Shown piece after piece: positions 25,881-34,100 of a stretch of DNA of 44,120 nt (the stretch's first letter is position 1; the number at the start of each line of letters is the position of its first letter). The stretch lies in assembly GCA_020437805.1 (NCBI GenBank), contig JAGQVV010000001.1, positions 1 to 44,120 on the forward strand. The letters run 5' to 3'. A model generated the notes under the pieces. That model saw only the letters and a program-made list of their open reading frames with translations, ran no database searches and was not told the origin of the DNA. Origin of the DNA: Flavobacteriales bacterium. Lineage in GTDB: Bacteria > Bacteroidota > Bacteroidia > Flavobacteriales_F > PHOS-HE28. The position numbers were made by a program, and so were the translations under genes.

Positions 25881-27566
25881 TTAGGTCCCCCTTAGTTTCT
25901 TGAAGTATTCGCGCAGTATCCTGGGTGAGGTCAGCGCATCTGTTGTGATGTGGAGCACGGCCGGCTTATCGTTCTCCTTGTACAGCGAATCGATCCCTGC
26001 CTCCAACGAAGCCTGGTCCGAGGCATGGTGGTACACGAGGTCGAAGGAACGCACGAGCTGTTCGATGCTCCGTCCGTGCGGGGCTTCGAACCATGGAAGC
26101 AGTTCCTCATTCTTGTCGGGACCATCAATGAACCGGAATATGTTGCCTCCGCCATTGTCGATAACGATCACCTTCAATAACGGGGAAAGGTGTTCGTTCC
26201 AGAAGGCATTGCTGTCGTAACAGAAGGCGGTATCGCCGGTGATCAGTGTAGTGAGCTTCTTCGTGGCGAACGCAGCACCCAAGGCAGTGCTCGTGCAACC
26301 ATCGATACCACTGGTCCCGCGATTGCTGAACCACCGGTGGCCTCGCAAACGATCGAAGAGTTGTGCATAACGGGCCGGAGTGCTGTTCGCCAAGTGCACA
26401 TCGGAATCGCCGGGAATGCGGTCGTTCAAGGTATTGAATACGGTCAGGTCGCAGAACGGTGCCTCGGCCAAGGTCCGGTCATGGATCCCGCGTGTGCTCA
26501 CATCCAGCATCTTCCACGCTTCGCCGTAGATGCTTTCGTTCGGTTGGACCTGCGAGGCGATCTGCGCGAAGAAGATCTCCGGGCTCACCGCAATGTCATG
26601 CGAGAGGCTCTGGTAGGTGTCAAAATGCCGCTGCCCCAGGTCGATGTTCCAGTGTTGCGCTGGTTTCCATTTGCGCATCAAGCTCCTTATGCGCTTGCTC
26701 ACCACCGCACCACCGAAGGTGATCAATAGGTCAGGTCGCAGGTCCCGTTCATTCCTGGCGTTCACGCCTTCTATCACGCGGTCGATGCAAGTGATGAAGC
26801 TGGCCTCGTCCAGATTGCTCGTGGCCTCGGTGAGCACGGTGATCTGCGGCAAAGTGGCCAAGTGGAGCAGCTGGTCACGCAGCCCCTTGCTCCAAACCCC
26901 TTGGCCCGCCAGGATCATTACGCTCCGGCATGCTGAGAGTTGCGCGATCAACCAACGTGCGTGTTCCGGCAGGATGAACGATTCGGTCATCACCGTGGCG
27001 ATGGCCCGGGAATTTCCTTCACTTTCCGTGGTGCCGTAGAGCGGTTCGGCGAAGGGGATGTTCACATGCACAGGACCCGGAACAGGCAGAAGGGTGGCAC
27101 CGATCGCCTCGTTGATCATCCTGCCACATTGCCATTGTGCGAGTTCGTCATCGGTCGTTCGCGGCAATTGGATGCTACGCCTCACGTGCAAGGCGAGCAC
27201 ACCATGTTGACGGATCGCCTGTCCTTCCCCTTGGTCCACCAATTCTTCCGGGCGGTCCGCAGTGATCAAAAGCAATGGGGCCCGCTGGTAGAAAGCCTCC
27301 GCAATGGCGGGTCCGTAGTTCAGGACCGCACTTCCTGAAGTGCAGATCAGTGCCACGGGTGCGTGGAGCTGTTGCGCCATGCCCAACGCGAAGAAGGCGG
27401 CGCTGCGCTCGTCAATGACCTGCATGCATTCGATCCCGGCCTGTGCATTGAATGCTATCACAAGCGGAGCACTACGGCTTCCGGGGCTGATGATCGCGTG
27501 TTGAATGCCTTTCGCAGCGCAGAGTCGAGCCAATTCGGCCGCGGCAAGGTGGTCACTCGTGGGCAT
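25881..27566 (-). CDS. menD: SEPHCHC synthase (MenD), thiamine-diphosphate enzyme
   Basis: A 561-residue protein of usual family length. N-terminal segments AIISPGSRSAPLV and VIDERSAAFFALGMA, with TSGSAVLNYGPAIAEA near residue 85, are MenD hallmarks. The C-terminal ThDP-binding part has TLITGDTAFCYDSNAFW near 440-455 and VIDNGGGNIF near 470. It condenses isochorismate with the succinyl semialdehyde unit derived from 2-oxoglutarate. The start MPTSDHLAAAELAR at 27566 lies 8 bases after the stop of menF. The in-frame upstream extension overlaps menF. Confidence 0.95.
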   Translation of the reverse strand: MPTSDHLAAAELARLCAAKGIQHAIISPGSRSAPLVIAFNAQAGIECMQVIDERSAAFFALGMAQQLHAPVALICTSGSAVLNYGPAIAEAFYQRAPLLLITADRPEELVDQGEGQAIRQHGVLALHVRRSIQLPRTTDDELAQWQCGRMINEAIGATLLPVPGPVHVNIPFAEPLYGTTESEGNSRAIATVMTESFILPEHARWLIAQLSACRSVMILAGQGVWSKGLRDQLLHLATLPQITVLTEATSNLDEASFITCIDRVIEGVNARNERDLRPDLLITFGGAVVSKRIRSLMRKWKPAQHWNIDLGQRHFDTYQSLSHDIAVSPEIFFAQIASQVQPNESIYGEAWKMLDVSTRGIHDRTLAEAPFCDLTVFNTLNDRIPGDSDVHLANSTPARYAQLFDRLRGHRWFSNRGTSGIDGCTSTALGAAFATKKLTTLITGDTAFCYDSNAFWNEHLSPLLKVIVIDNGGGNIFRFIDGPDKNEELLPWFEAPHGRSIEQLVRSFDLVYHHASDQASLEAGIDSLYKENDKPAVLHITTDALTSPRILREYFKKLRGT

Positions 27567-27574
27567 AGGGGCGC

Positions 27575-28690
27575 CTAAGATACCCGTGTGGTGGCCAGTG
27601 CTTGGATCACACTGCGCCAGCTGTCCGCTTTGTGTTCGGTCTCGTCCCATTCGCTCGCGGCGATGGACCCCGCTGTGATGCCCGCACCGACATGGAGTTG
27701 TGCACCAGTATCGAACAAGCGCATGCAACGGATGTTCACGAACAGTTCCATTCGCCCGTCAGCGCTCCATGGACCCCAGAACCCCGCGTACAGTTCCCTG
27801 TCCCGGGACTCCGATTCAAGGATCACGGTACGGGCAAGGTCCAGCGGAACACCACACACCGCTGGGGTCGGGTGCAGGGCCAGTACCACGTCACCGACGG
27901 ATCGCCCACCAGCGGTGGCCGTGATCCTTGTCCGCAGGTGCGCGATGCTCCCGGTGATCATCACTTCAGGCCCTTCCAATGAGATGGAGGGTATACCCAG
28001 ATCGATGAGCGTTCCGGTGATCGTGCGGGTGACCACGTTCTGTTCATGACGCTCCTTTTCTCCCCAATCCTGGGCTTGGGTCGGAGCCTCCGCGCTCCGC
28101 AATGTACCGGCCATCGCGTCAATATGAACGATGTCATTCTCCGCGAGGATCAATCGTTCCGGTGATGCGCCCAACCAAACACCGTGTTCCGGAGTGGCCA
28201 CCAAGGTCACCAACGCTTCAGGTCGTTGGTCCAAGGCCTCCACGAAAAGTCGTGGCGCGTCCTGTTTGGATACGTCCAGATCAATGCTGCGGGAAAGAAC
28301 GGCTTTCTCCAACTTGCCGGTACGACAGTGTTCTTGGGCTTTGCGCACAGCCGTCTCGAATTCCTGTTTGGCCATGGCCGGTCGCGGTGAAGAAGCCGGG
28401 TCCGACGCAGCACCTGTGCATTCCATCAGCCGATGCCACGCTGGTTCAGCGTCCCCGAAGGTCAATTCAACGTCCGACCGTATGATCGGGATGCGTTCCT
28501 GAATGTCGAACGGGGCGAACAGGAACACATCGTTCAATTCCCACCAAAGCCCATTGTCAACCCGATCGAGCTCAGGGGTTTGCTGCGCCCAAAGCGTTAC
28601 CTGCCCGCTCGGGGTCCGGAACGCAGCGAATGTCAGTCGGTGAGCGACACAGTATTCAAGGGCTTCGAGGAGCGCAGGTGCAGTGCTCAT
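27575..28690 (-). CDS. menF: Isochorismate synthase (MenF/EntC family)
   Basis: A 371-residue chorismate-binding enzyme. The catalytic core begins near residue 110 with the KLEKAVLSRS segment and continues with WLGASPERLI, IDAMAGTLRSAE, MITGSIAHLRTRI, ALHPTPAVCGVP and ELYAGFWGPW. The ALHPTPAVCG segment is typical of isochorismate synthases rather than anthranilate synthases. It converts chorismate to isochorismate, the committed step to menaquinone. Its ATG at 28690 overlaps the stop of menI by 4 bases. A siderophore function is unlikely given the surrounding men genes. Confidence 0.93.
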   Translation of the reverse strand: MSTAPALLEALEYCVAHRLTFAAFRTPSGQVTLWAQQTPELDRVDNGLWWELNDVFLFAPFDIQERIPIIRSDVELTFGDAEPAWHRLMECTGAASDPASSPRPAMAKQEFETAVRKAQEHCRTGKLEKAVLSRSIDLDVSKQDAPRLFVEALDQRPEALVTLVATPEHGVWLGASPERLILAENDIVHIDAMAGTLRSAEAPTQAQDWGEKERHEQNVVTRTITGTLIDLGIPSISLEGPEVMITGSIAHLRTRITATAGGRSVGDVVLALHPTPAVCGVPLDLARTVILESESRDRELYAGFWGPWSADGRMELFVNIRCMRLFDTGAQLHVGAGITAGSIAASEWDETEHKADSWRSVIQALATTRVS

Positions 28691-29109
28691 TTCGGTAGTT
28701 CGATGATCATGTTCGACAAGCGGCATATCGCACACAGATCCCCGGCTTCATTGTGCACGCGGATATCCCATACATGCATTGTACGTCCTTGGTGCACCAG
28801 TTCCCCGGTAGCGAACACAAGCCCATCACGGACAACGCGAAGATGATTGGCACTCACCTCCAAGCCCACCACGCCGTAGCGATCCAGATCGACCAACATG
28901 GCCGACCCCATGCTTCCGAGGGACTCGGCAAGGGCTGCGGTGGCACCGCCGTGCAAGAGGCCCATGGGCTGCCGGGTGCGTTCATCCACGGGCATGCTTG
29001 CGGTGAAGTGGCCCTGATCGTCCAGTCCGAAGCGGATGCCGAGGTGTTCCACCAGCGTGTCGGCTTGCATGGCGTTCGCCTTTTCCACATGGGCAGTGGT
29101 GAATTGCAT
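28687..29109 (-). CDS. menI: Hotdog-fold thioesterase, probable DHNA-CoA hydrolase (MenI)
   Basis: A 140-residue 4HBT/PaaI-like hotdog protein. It has the central LLHGGATAALAESLGSMGS segment near residues 50-68, where the His and the Glu of AAL-A-ES are the expected catalytic residues of the YdiI/MenI group, followed by SANHLRVVRDG. As first gene of the men operon it is best read as the hydrolase that releases DHNA from DHNA-CoA before MenA acts. A perfect TAACTTTG element ends five bases before its ATG, so the operon mRNA may be leaderless. Confidence 0.88.
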   Translation of the reverse strand: MQFTTAHVEKANAMQADTLVEHLGIRFGLDDQGHFTASMPVDERTRQPMGLLHGGATAALAESLGSMGSAMLVDLDRYGVVGLEVSANHLRVVRDGLVFATGELVHQGRTMHVWDIRVHNEAGDLCAICRLSNMIIELPK

Positions 29110-29114
29110 GGTGC

Positions 29115-29122
29115 CAAAGTTA
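29115..29122 (-). promoter_or_regulatory. Candidate -7 element (TAACTTTG) of the men operon
   Basis: This is a perfect TAnnTTTG match on the minus strand, five bases before the menI ATG. It lies 8 bases from the opposing -7 element of the response-regulator gene, so polymerase bound at one would block the other. Confidence 0.6.
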
Positions 29123-29130
29123 GCCGTGAC

Positions 29131-29138
29131 CATCTTTG
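29131..29138 (+). promoter_or_regulatory. Candidate -7 element (CATCTTTG) of the response-regulator gene
   Basis: Seven of eight bases match TAnnTTTG, and it ends five bases before the ATG at 29144. A TTG at 29104-29106 is a possible but distant -33 element (24-base gap). Confidence 0.5.
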
Positions 29139-29143
29139 CACGC

Positions 29144-29845
29144 ATGGAAGCTGAACGTCGCCCGCGGGTGCTATTGGTGGAGGATGAGGAAGCCTTGCGC
29201 TCGGCCTTGCGCATGAACTTCGAGTTGGAGGGCTATGATGTGACCGCGGTCACCAACGGCCCGGATGCCCTTCAACGGATGCGGGGTGCTCATTTCGATG
29301 CAGTGGTGATGGATGTGATGCTTCCCGGTATGGACGGGTTCACGGTGGTGGAGACGATCCGCTTGGATGGGAACACCACCCCTGTGCTGTTCCTTACCGC
29401 GCGTTCGGGCCCGGCGGACCGGGTCAGGGGCTTGCGTGCCGGTGATGATCACCTAGGGAAGCCCTTCGAATTGGAGGAACTGCTGCTGCGTCTCGGGAAG
29501 CTGGTCAAGCGCTCAGAAGAGAAGCCGACATCGACCGTCCTCGAGGAATACACTTTTGGGGGGAACCATGTGGATTTTCGGAGCTATGAGGTGAAAGGCC
29601 AAGGAGGGTTGGTCCATACCCTTAGCCAGCGAGAGATGATGTTGTTGCGCTTGCTGATCGAGCAGGAGGGTGCTGTTGTGTCCCGTGAGCAGATCCTACA
29701 GAAGGTCTGGGGTTACAATGTGTTCCCGACCACCCGAACGGTGGATAATTTCATCGTGGGTTTCAGGAAGTATTTTGAGCCGGACGCGCGGGTCCCCAAG
29801 CATTTTCATTCGGTCCGTGGGGTGGGCTACAAATTCACCGCGTGA
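29144..29845 (+). CDS. OmpR/PhoB-type response regulator (orphan)
   Basis: A 233-residue two-domain regulator. Receiver domain, residues 7-120: acidic pocket E13/D14, phospho-acceptor D57 in VVMDVMLPGMDG, T85 in FLTAR and K106 in KPF. The winged-helix DNA-binding domain (about 130-233) has LSQREMMLLRLLIE, SREQILQKVWGY, RTVDNFIVGFRKYFE and the terminal VRGVGYKFTA. The segment before KPF reads AGDDHLG rather than AGADDYLT: it is one residue shorter and has His at the usual Tyr switch position. No histidine kinase gene is next to it. The frame is open to 29036, but the start at 29144 follows a -7 element and avoids overlap with menI. Confidence 0.93.
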   Translation: MEAERRPRVLLVEDEEALRSALRMNFELEGYDVTAVTNGPDALQRMRGAHFDAVVMDVMLPGMDGFTVVETIRLDGNTTPVLFLTARSGPADRVRGLRAGDDHLGKPFELEELLLRLGKLVKRSEEKPTSTVLEEYTFGGNHVDFRSYEVKGQGGLVHTLSQREMMLLRLLIEQEGAVVSREQILQKVWGYNVFPTTRTVDNFIVGFRKYFEPDARVPKHFHSVRGVGYKFTA

Positions 29846-29956
29846 ACTTTTTTTTCAGGGTAGTGGCAACCCTTAACGGACCGCGTCGTCTTCTGGACAG
29901 CGGGGTCGGTCTTCCTGACCCTGACTGGTTCCACAATTCCTTGCAGGTTTGCCGCG

Positions 29957-29987
29957 CAGGGGTCCGAAAGGGCCCCTGTTCGGTTTT
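29957..29987 (+). terminator. Rho-independent terminator with a GAAA tetraloop
   Basis: A nine-base-pair stem (29957-29965 with 29970-29978, one G-T pair) is closed by a GAAA loop and followed by TTCGGTTTT. It lies 112 bases after the response-regulator stop codon. On the minus strand no T-run follows, so it should act on plus-strand transcripts. Confidence 0.7.
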
Positions 29988-30102
29988 AGGACCTTCCCAT
30001 CGGTCGAAAAACAGGCTTCACCGAGAAACGAAGCACGATCCGCGAAAATGCTTGCGCAGACCCCCTTTCATATATTACCTTGCCGCTCCTATCCCTTTGG
30101 GG

Positions 30103-30121
30103 GGAGGCTCATTATGCCTCC
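30103..30121 (+). promoter_or_regulatory. Hairpin in the leader of the 257-residue T9SS gene
   Basis: A GGAGGC/GCCTCC stem of six pairs with a seven-base loop lies about 50 bases before the ATG at 30172. It could affect mRNA stability or translation, or just be chance in GC-rich DNA. Confidence 0.3.
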
Positions 30122-30171
30122 TTCCCGCCGGGAAATAACGTTCGAACAATTTCCGTAAACGCGACCGCACC

Positions 30172-30945
30172 ATGAACCGAATGTTCCGCAACACCGCGCT
30201 CTCCTTCCTTTTCACGGCACTTGCCGGCACCGCATTCGCGCAGAGCGCGGTGGATATCGGCCTCTATCAGAACGATGGCGTTCTGGAGGTGAAGGTTCGG
30301 CCGGAGGCCGACTTCAACGGGATCTTCTCTTCATTGGTCTTCTCCATCCGATGGGATGCCAATTCCGGGGCGAACTTGGGCGAGGTCGTCCAAGAGGGTG
30401 TTGAGGCCCAATACATGGGAGTGAGCAGGTCCGGGAACGTGCGCGACGCTGGTGGATTCAAGTACATGGTGTTCGCAGGCTTCGGTATGTCGTCCATGAG
30501 CAGCCATGGTGTCAATTGGAGAGCGGGAGAGGAGTATACGATCGCCACCATCCCTGTTACCGGCAGTGCCGAGTTCGAACTGGTGAATGATGCATACACC
30601 GGTGAGGTGAGCAACAATGCCGACTTCTACGCTGCGTTGGGCGGGTCTGACCGTACGGGGATCATTTACAAAGGGCTGGCCAGCGCTGAGGAGGATGGTT
30701 CCGTCGTGATCCAGCCCAACCCGAACAATGGACAGTTCACCTTCAGCTTCAATAACGATACAATGGGCGATGTTGTCGTCGAATTGGTGAACAACATCGG
30801 ACAGTCTGTCTTCAATGACACCGTACGCGACCTCGAAGGCAGCTACAAGAAGGAAATGGACCTGACCAGCCACAGTGCTGGCGTGTACTATCTCAAGATC
30901 AAGCGGGGCACGAAGACCACGACCCACAAGATCGTCTACCGGTAG
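30172..30945 (+). CDS. Small secreted protein with T9SS type A sorting domain
   Basis: A 257-residue protein. Signal peptide at residues 1-23 (MNRMFRNTALSFLFTALAGTAFA, cleavage before QSAVDIG). Residues 24-165 form a beta-rich domain (VDIGLYQNDGVLEVKVRP, FSIRWDANSG) that looks somewhat cohesin-like, though I cannot name it. Residues 180-257 are a type A sorting domain: VIQPNPNNGQFTFSF, LVNNIGQSVFND, SAGVYYLKI, THKIVYR. It should cross the outer membrane by the type IX system and be surface-bound or released. It is monocistronic, between the terminator at 29957 and its own terminator at 30979. Confidence 0.85.
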   Translation: MNRMFRNTALSFLFTALAGTAFAQSAVDIGLYQNDGVLEVKVRPEADFNGIFSSLVFSIRWDANSGANLGEVVQEGVEAQYMGVSRSGNVRDAGGFKYMVFAGFGMSSMSSHGVNWRAGEEYTIATIPVTGSAEFELVNDAYTGEVSNNADFYAALGGSDRTGIIYKGLASAEEDGSVVIQPNPNNGQFTFSFNNDTMGDVVVELVNNIGQSVFNDTVRDLEGSYKKEMDLTSHSAGVYYLKIKRGTKTTTHKIVYR

Positions 30946-30978
30946 TTGGGCGAAAGAGTTGAACGAAGGGGCTGTCCC

Positions 30979-31003
30979 GAAAGGGGCGGCCCCTTTCATT
31001 TTA
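30979..31003 (+). terminator. Rho-independent terminator after the small T9SS gene
   Basis: An eight-base-pair stem GAAAGGGG/CCCCTTTC (30979-30997) with a three-base loop is followed by ATTTTA. It lies 34 bases after the T9SS stop codon and also covers the stop codon of convergent addB. Confidence 0.7.
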
Positions 31004-33725
31004 CCTCCACGCAGAAGCGACAATACCTGCTTTCCGGGTCATGTGCGAACGGTTTGGCCGGGTCAAGCATCTCGTCCACCAATTCGACCAGTAGCGCACC
31101 GATGGCCACCATGGTCTCCCTGGAAAGGATCGTTCCTTTCGCGATGCTGAGGAACTCGCCTCCCGCTTGACTGGAGCGTTGCAAGGGGATGATCCCGGCA
31201 CTCACCGCGTGCAGCTCGGGGTGCTGGGCCATGTAGGTCCACGCGTAGATCATCAGTTGCAGCGCATAGCGTTTCGCTGGCGTAATGGCCTCGCGCGTCA
31301 ATTCGGCAAGGCGCAGGTCCTCTGATCGAACGGATCCGGTCTTCATGTCCAACACCGTGGTCGAACCATCGCGAACATCGATCCGGTCACTCCGGCCCTT
31401 GAGCAGCACACCGTTCGCTAACGTGGCGCTCAACTCTTCCTCTACGGATACCACCGTGGTGGACGATCGCTCGCAGCGACGCTGTTCCTCCCGAAGGTAG
31501 GAGCGCAGTGCTTCTGCTGCCATTTCCCTGCGTAGGCGGAAGTCACCGTGGGTCAATGTTGTAGGTGAATGCTCCTCGGCCAAATGGCGGAGCAGAAGAT
31601 GGTCCACGTGATCGGGCATCGCTGCGAGCATGTCGGGGCTCAGGATCCGACCCTCCAAGGGTTTGAACAGGTCTTGGAGCACATTGTGGACCGCTTGGCC
31701 GAGAACATCGCTGCCCAAGGTGCCGTCGACCGGATCAGTATCCTTGATCCCTAGTACATACTTGAAATGGAAGTCCATCGGGCAACGCAACCAGGTTCCC
31801 AGCGCGGAGGGAGAAAGACCACGTTCGCAGATCGCCTTCAATCGCAACAATGTCGCAGGATCCTTTTCCATGACCAATGGGCGTGCTCGCCTCATCAGGC
31901 TCTTGGCCGCCACCGCTCTGTCGGACCATATCGTACGGGATCGACCGACCACCTCTTTCCGCCATTGCGCCAAGAAACGGGAAGCCTCAGTGCTATCCTC
32001 TCCTCCGTTGTGGATCAATTCCACGTGCTTGGCCGAATGCATGGACCGTTGGAAATGATAAGCTGAGATGGCTTCTCCGTCCGACGGCATGGGAAGGTGG
32101 TGATGTTTGCGCACATCGAAGGGGATCCAGCTTTGATGTGAGCTGGCGGTCGGCATGATCCCCTCGTTCATGGAGACAATGAAGAGCCGTTCATGATCCA
32201 GTGCACGGGTCTCCAACAAGCCCATTACCTGCAACCCGCGAAGCGGTTCCCCAAGGAAAGCAATGCGCTCATCCCGCAACAGTTTGTCCCGGATGGACCG
32301 ATATGTGCGCAGGTCCATGCTCATCTGACCGCAGCGCTCCAAGGTGCTGTGAAGACGCTGCTGCGATCGTGCCATTTGGAACAATTGTTCTTGTATCAGA
32401 CGGTCTTCCATCGCCGACGCATTGGCCCATGCGAAAAGCGCATCGGATAGATCGGAAAGCCCATTGAGCGTGCCGTCCAATGGGGCCAACATCTGCTGCA
32501 TCCGACCAGCGTTGAGCGATCCGACCTTGTCCATCTCAGCCAAAAGCTCTTCCGTATTTATACGGATCGTCCCCTTGGCACGTAGCGCGGCGATCAGCGC
32601 TGCAGTGGACCGGCCTTCGTGCAGGAACGGGTGGCCCAGCAAGGATTCGAGGTCCTGGAGCAACACCATCCCCCCGTCGGTCATGGTGGTATGGACCTGT
32701 AGCAGAGCATCCGTCAATCCGTTCACCGGTAAGGCCTTCAAGGGCATGCCCATGGTCACATTGACCGGGCCGATGTCCGCGGGAAGTTGCTCCAGAAATG
32801 GAAGCAGGAGTTGTTCATCCGCAAGGACGACCGCTGTTACTGAACGTTGCGTCGGGTCCAGTTCAGCCAATCGTTGGGCAACGTACGTGGTCTGGGCCAG
32901 TGCGTTCGGCGCCGCTACCGCATGCACTTCCCGTTCCCGTTCCAAAATGGTGGGTTGGGGTGGCAGTTCACCAATACCCAATTCGCGGATCGATCGCCTG
33001 AGGTATCGGCCGGCTTCCTGTTTCTCGTCCTCCAAGTAGAAGGGGTCCGCATCCCACGCGATCTTGGCAAGACCCCGTTGTTGCAAGACCTGGATAACGG
33101 CGGTGCTGGCAGGGTCCAGTGCATTCAGCCCGGCGAACCAGATGGCGTTCCAAGGGAGTCGTGGGGCCTTCTCGAGTGCGGAGACCGCACATCGCGCGAT
33201 ATACCCGGATGAGGCCACACCGCGCTCCTCCATCAACTCGGAAAAAGCCTTGTGCAACTCACCTGTGGAGCGCCAACGTTGATTGAGCCGCTCTTGGCCA
33301 GGGCTCAATTCACCCAGACGAAAGCTCCATTCCTCCAATTCGCGGTACTCACGCAGGTCCTTATAGAGAATATCGGTATCGATCAGATGGGAGTCGACCT
33401 CGCTCATATCGCGCACGGTCATCGGAGCCCATTCCATGAATTCGGCAATGGGATCGGCACGATCCCCATTAAGCCTCACATGGGCTTCGTACAGCAGGAA
33501 CACGAGTTCCAAGGACCCACCTTGTTCCTTGTTACTGAGACGCTCAAGGAAGGCGCCCAGGTCGAGTATCTCCGGACTCCACAGCGCTTGGCCATTGGCC
33601 TTGGCCAGGTACTTTCGCAGGTGCAATCCAGCGCGACGTCCGGGCAGCACCACCGCAACGCGGCCCATTTCGGGCCGATGGCGTTCGAGAAGAAGGTCTG
33701 CGAGGCGTTCGAGGAATGGACGCAT
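30996..33725 (-). CDS. addB: AddB-like subunit: PD-(D/E)XK nuclease with inactive helicase-like region
   Basis: A 909-residue protein. The N-terminal part begins with RVAVVLPGRRAGLHLRKYL, the degenerate helicase start typical of AddB of Bacteroidota. The C-terminal nuclease domain has LGTWLRCPMDFHFKYVLG near residue 640-660, LGQAVHNVLQDL, GRSDRIDVRDG and VLDMKTGS near 790, which holds the D and K of the PD-(D/E)XK site. The end reads RYCRFCVEVK, so of the four cysteines that form the iron-sulfur staple in AddB, three are seen (one near 645, C902, C905) and the last is missing. It should pair with AddA (38575-41679) in double-strand-break resection. A TATCTTCC box at 33736-33743 may be its -7 element. 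Confidence 0.85.
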   Translation of the reverse strand: MRPFLERLADLLLERHRPEMGRVAVVLPGRRAGLHLRKYLAKANGQALWSPEILDLGAFLERLSNKEQGGSLELVFLLYEAHVRLNGDRADPIAEFMEWAPMTVRDMSEVDSHLIDTDILYKDLREYRELEEWSFRLGELSPGQERLNQRWRSTGELHKAFSELMEERGVASSGYIARCAVSALEKAPRLPWNAIWFAGLNALDPASTAVIQVLQQRGLAKIAWDADPFYLEDEKQEAGRYLRRSIRELGIGELPPQPTILEREREVHAVAAPNALAQTTYVAQRLAELDPTQRSVTAVVLADEQLLLPFLEQLPADIGPVNVTMGMPLKALPVNGLTDALLQVHTTMTDGGMVLLQDLESLLGHPFLHEGRSTAALIAALRAKGTIRINTEELLAEMDKVGSLNAGRMQQMLAPLDGTLNGLSDLSDALFAWANASAMEDRLIQEQLFQMARSQQRLHSTLERCGQMSMDLRTYRSIRDKLLRDERIAFLGEPLRGLQVMGLLETRALDHERLFIVSMNEGIMPTASSHQSWIPFDVRKHHHLPMPSDGEAISAYHFQRSMHSAKHVELIHNGGEDSTEASRFLAQWRKEVVGRSRTIWSDRAVAAKSLMRRARPLVMEKDPATLLRLKAICERGLSPSALGTWLRCPMDFHFKYVLGIKDTDPVDGTLGSDVLGQAVHNVLQDLFKPLEGRILSPDMLAAMPDHVDHLLLRHLAEEHSPTTLTHGDFRLRREMAAEALRSYLREEQRRCERSSTTVVSVEEELSATLANGVLLKGRSDRIDVRDGSTTVLDMKTGSVRSEDLRLAELTREAITPAKRYALQLMIYAWTYMAQHPELHAVSAGIIPLQRSSQAGGEFLSIAKGTILSRETMVAIGALLVELVDEMLDPAKPFAHDPESRYCRFCVEVK

Positions 33726-33754
33726 GAAAGGTGCGGGAAGATAGCCACAGGGCC

Positions 33755-34006
33755 ATGCCTAAGGACCCATCCTATCCGATCTATCGTCAACTAGCCGGGG
33801 GAGGACACTTCTACCGCGTGGAGTCCCTTGAGCGGTTCACCGAGCTGCAACGGATCGGTGGTCGGTGGGTGAAACATGAGATCCATGCGGTCGCCTATCC
33901 GGAGATGCTCCGGATACACGAGTTGATCGAAGGTGCGGAGGGTCGCTATGTGGCCTTGGATGTTGACCAATGGCGGATCGCCGAGGGAAAGGTCGGGGAA
34001 CCATAG
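33755..34006 (+). CDS. Small protein of unknown function, 83 residues
   Basis: The start MPKDPSYPIYRQL at 33755 is chosen because the frame upstream runs into the addB start region. The protein has many aromatic and charged residues, no signal peptide, no membrane helix and no cysteine, and looks like a small soluble alpha/beta protein (HFYRVESLERFTELQRIGG, then YPEMLRIHELIE, ending VDQWRIAEGK). I do not recognise a named family. It is divergent from addB with a 29-base gap and stands 94 bases before the first type B T9SS gene. Coding is supported by a continuous frame and plausible composition. Confidence 0.6.
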   Translation: MPKDPSYPIYRQLAGGGHFYRVESLERFTELQRIGGRWVKHEIHAVAYPEMLRIHELIEGAEGRYVALDVDQWRIAEGKVGEP

Positions 34007-34100
34007 GGGCTTTCGAGCACTGCGATCGGCGCGTGCTTGGAAGGTGTATCTTCACGAGCCGTCCGGGCAACGTTGCACGCCCCCTACCTGTCATTGCACC

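Larger units (their letters stand above)
29846..30171. other. 326-base non-coding stretch between response regulator and T9SS gene
   Basis: It begins with eight T directly after the stop codon and a small hairpin (AGGGT/ACCCT, about 29857-29873). A strong hairpin terminator follows at 29957-29978. The last 110 bases form the probable promoter and leader of the T9SS gene, with AT-rich bases near 30070-30080 and a GGAGGC/GCCTCC stem at 30103-30121. No credible gene is seen. Confidence 0.6.

Noticed and set aside
29842-30138. Open frame of 98 codons with a GTG start after the response regulator
   Set aside because: It overlaps the regulator's stop, runs through the terminator hairpin and has a composition unlike a protein.
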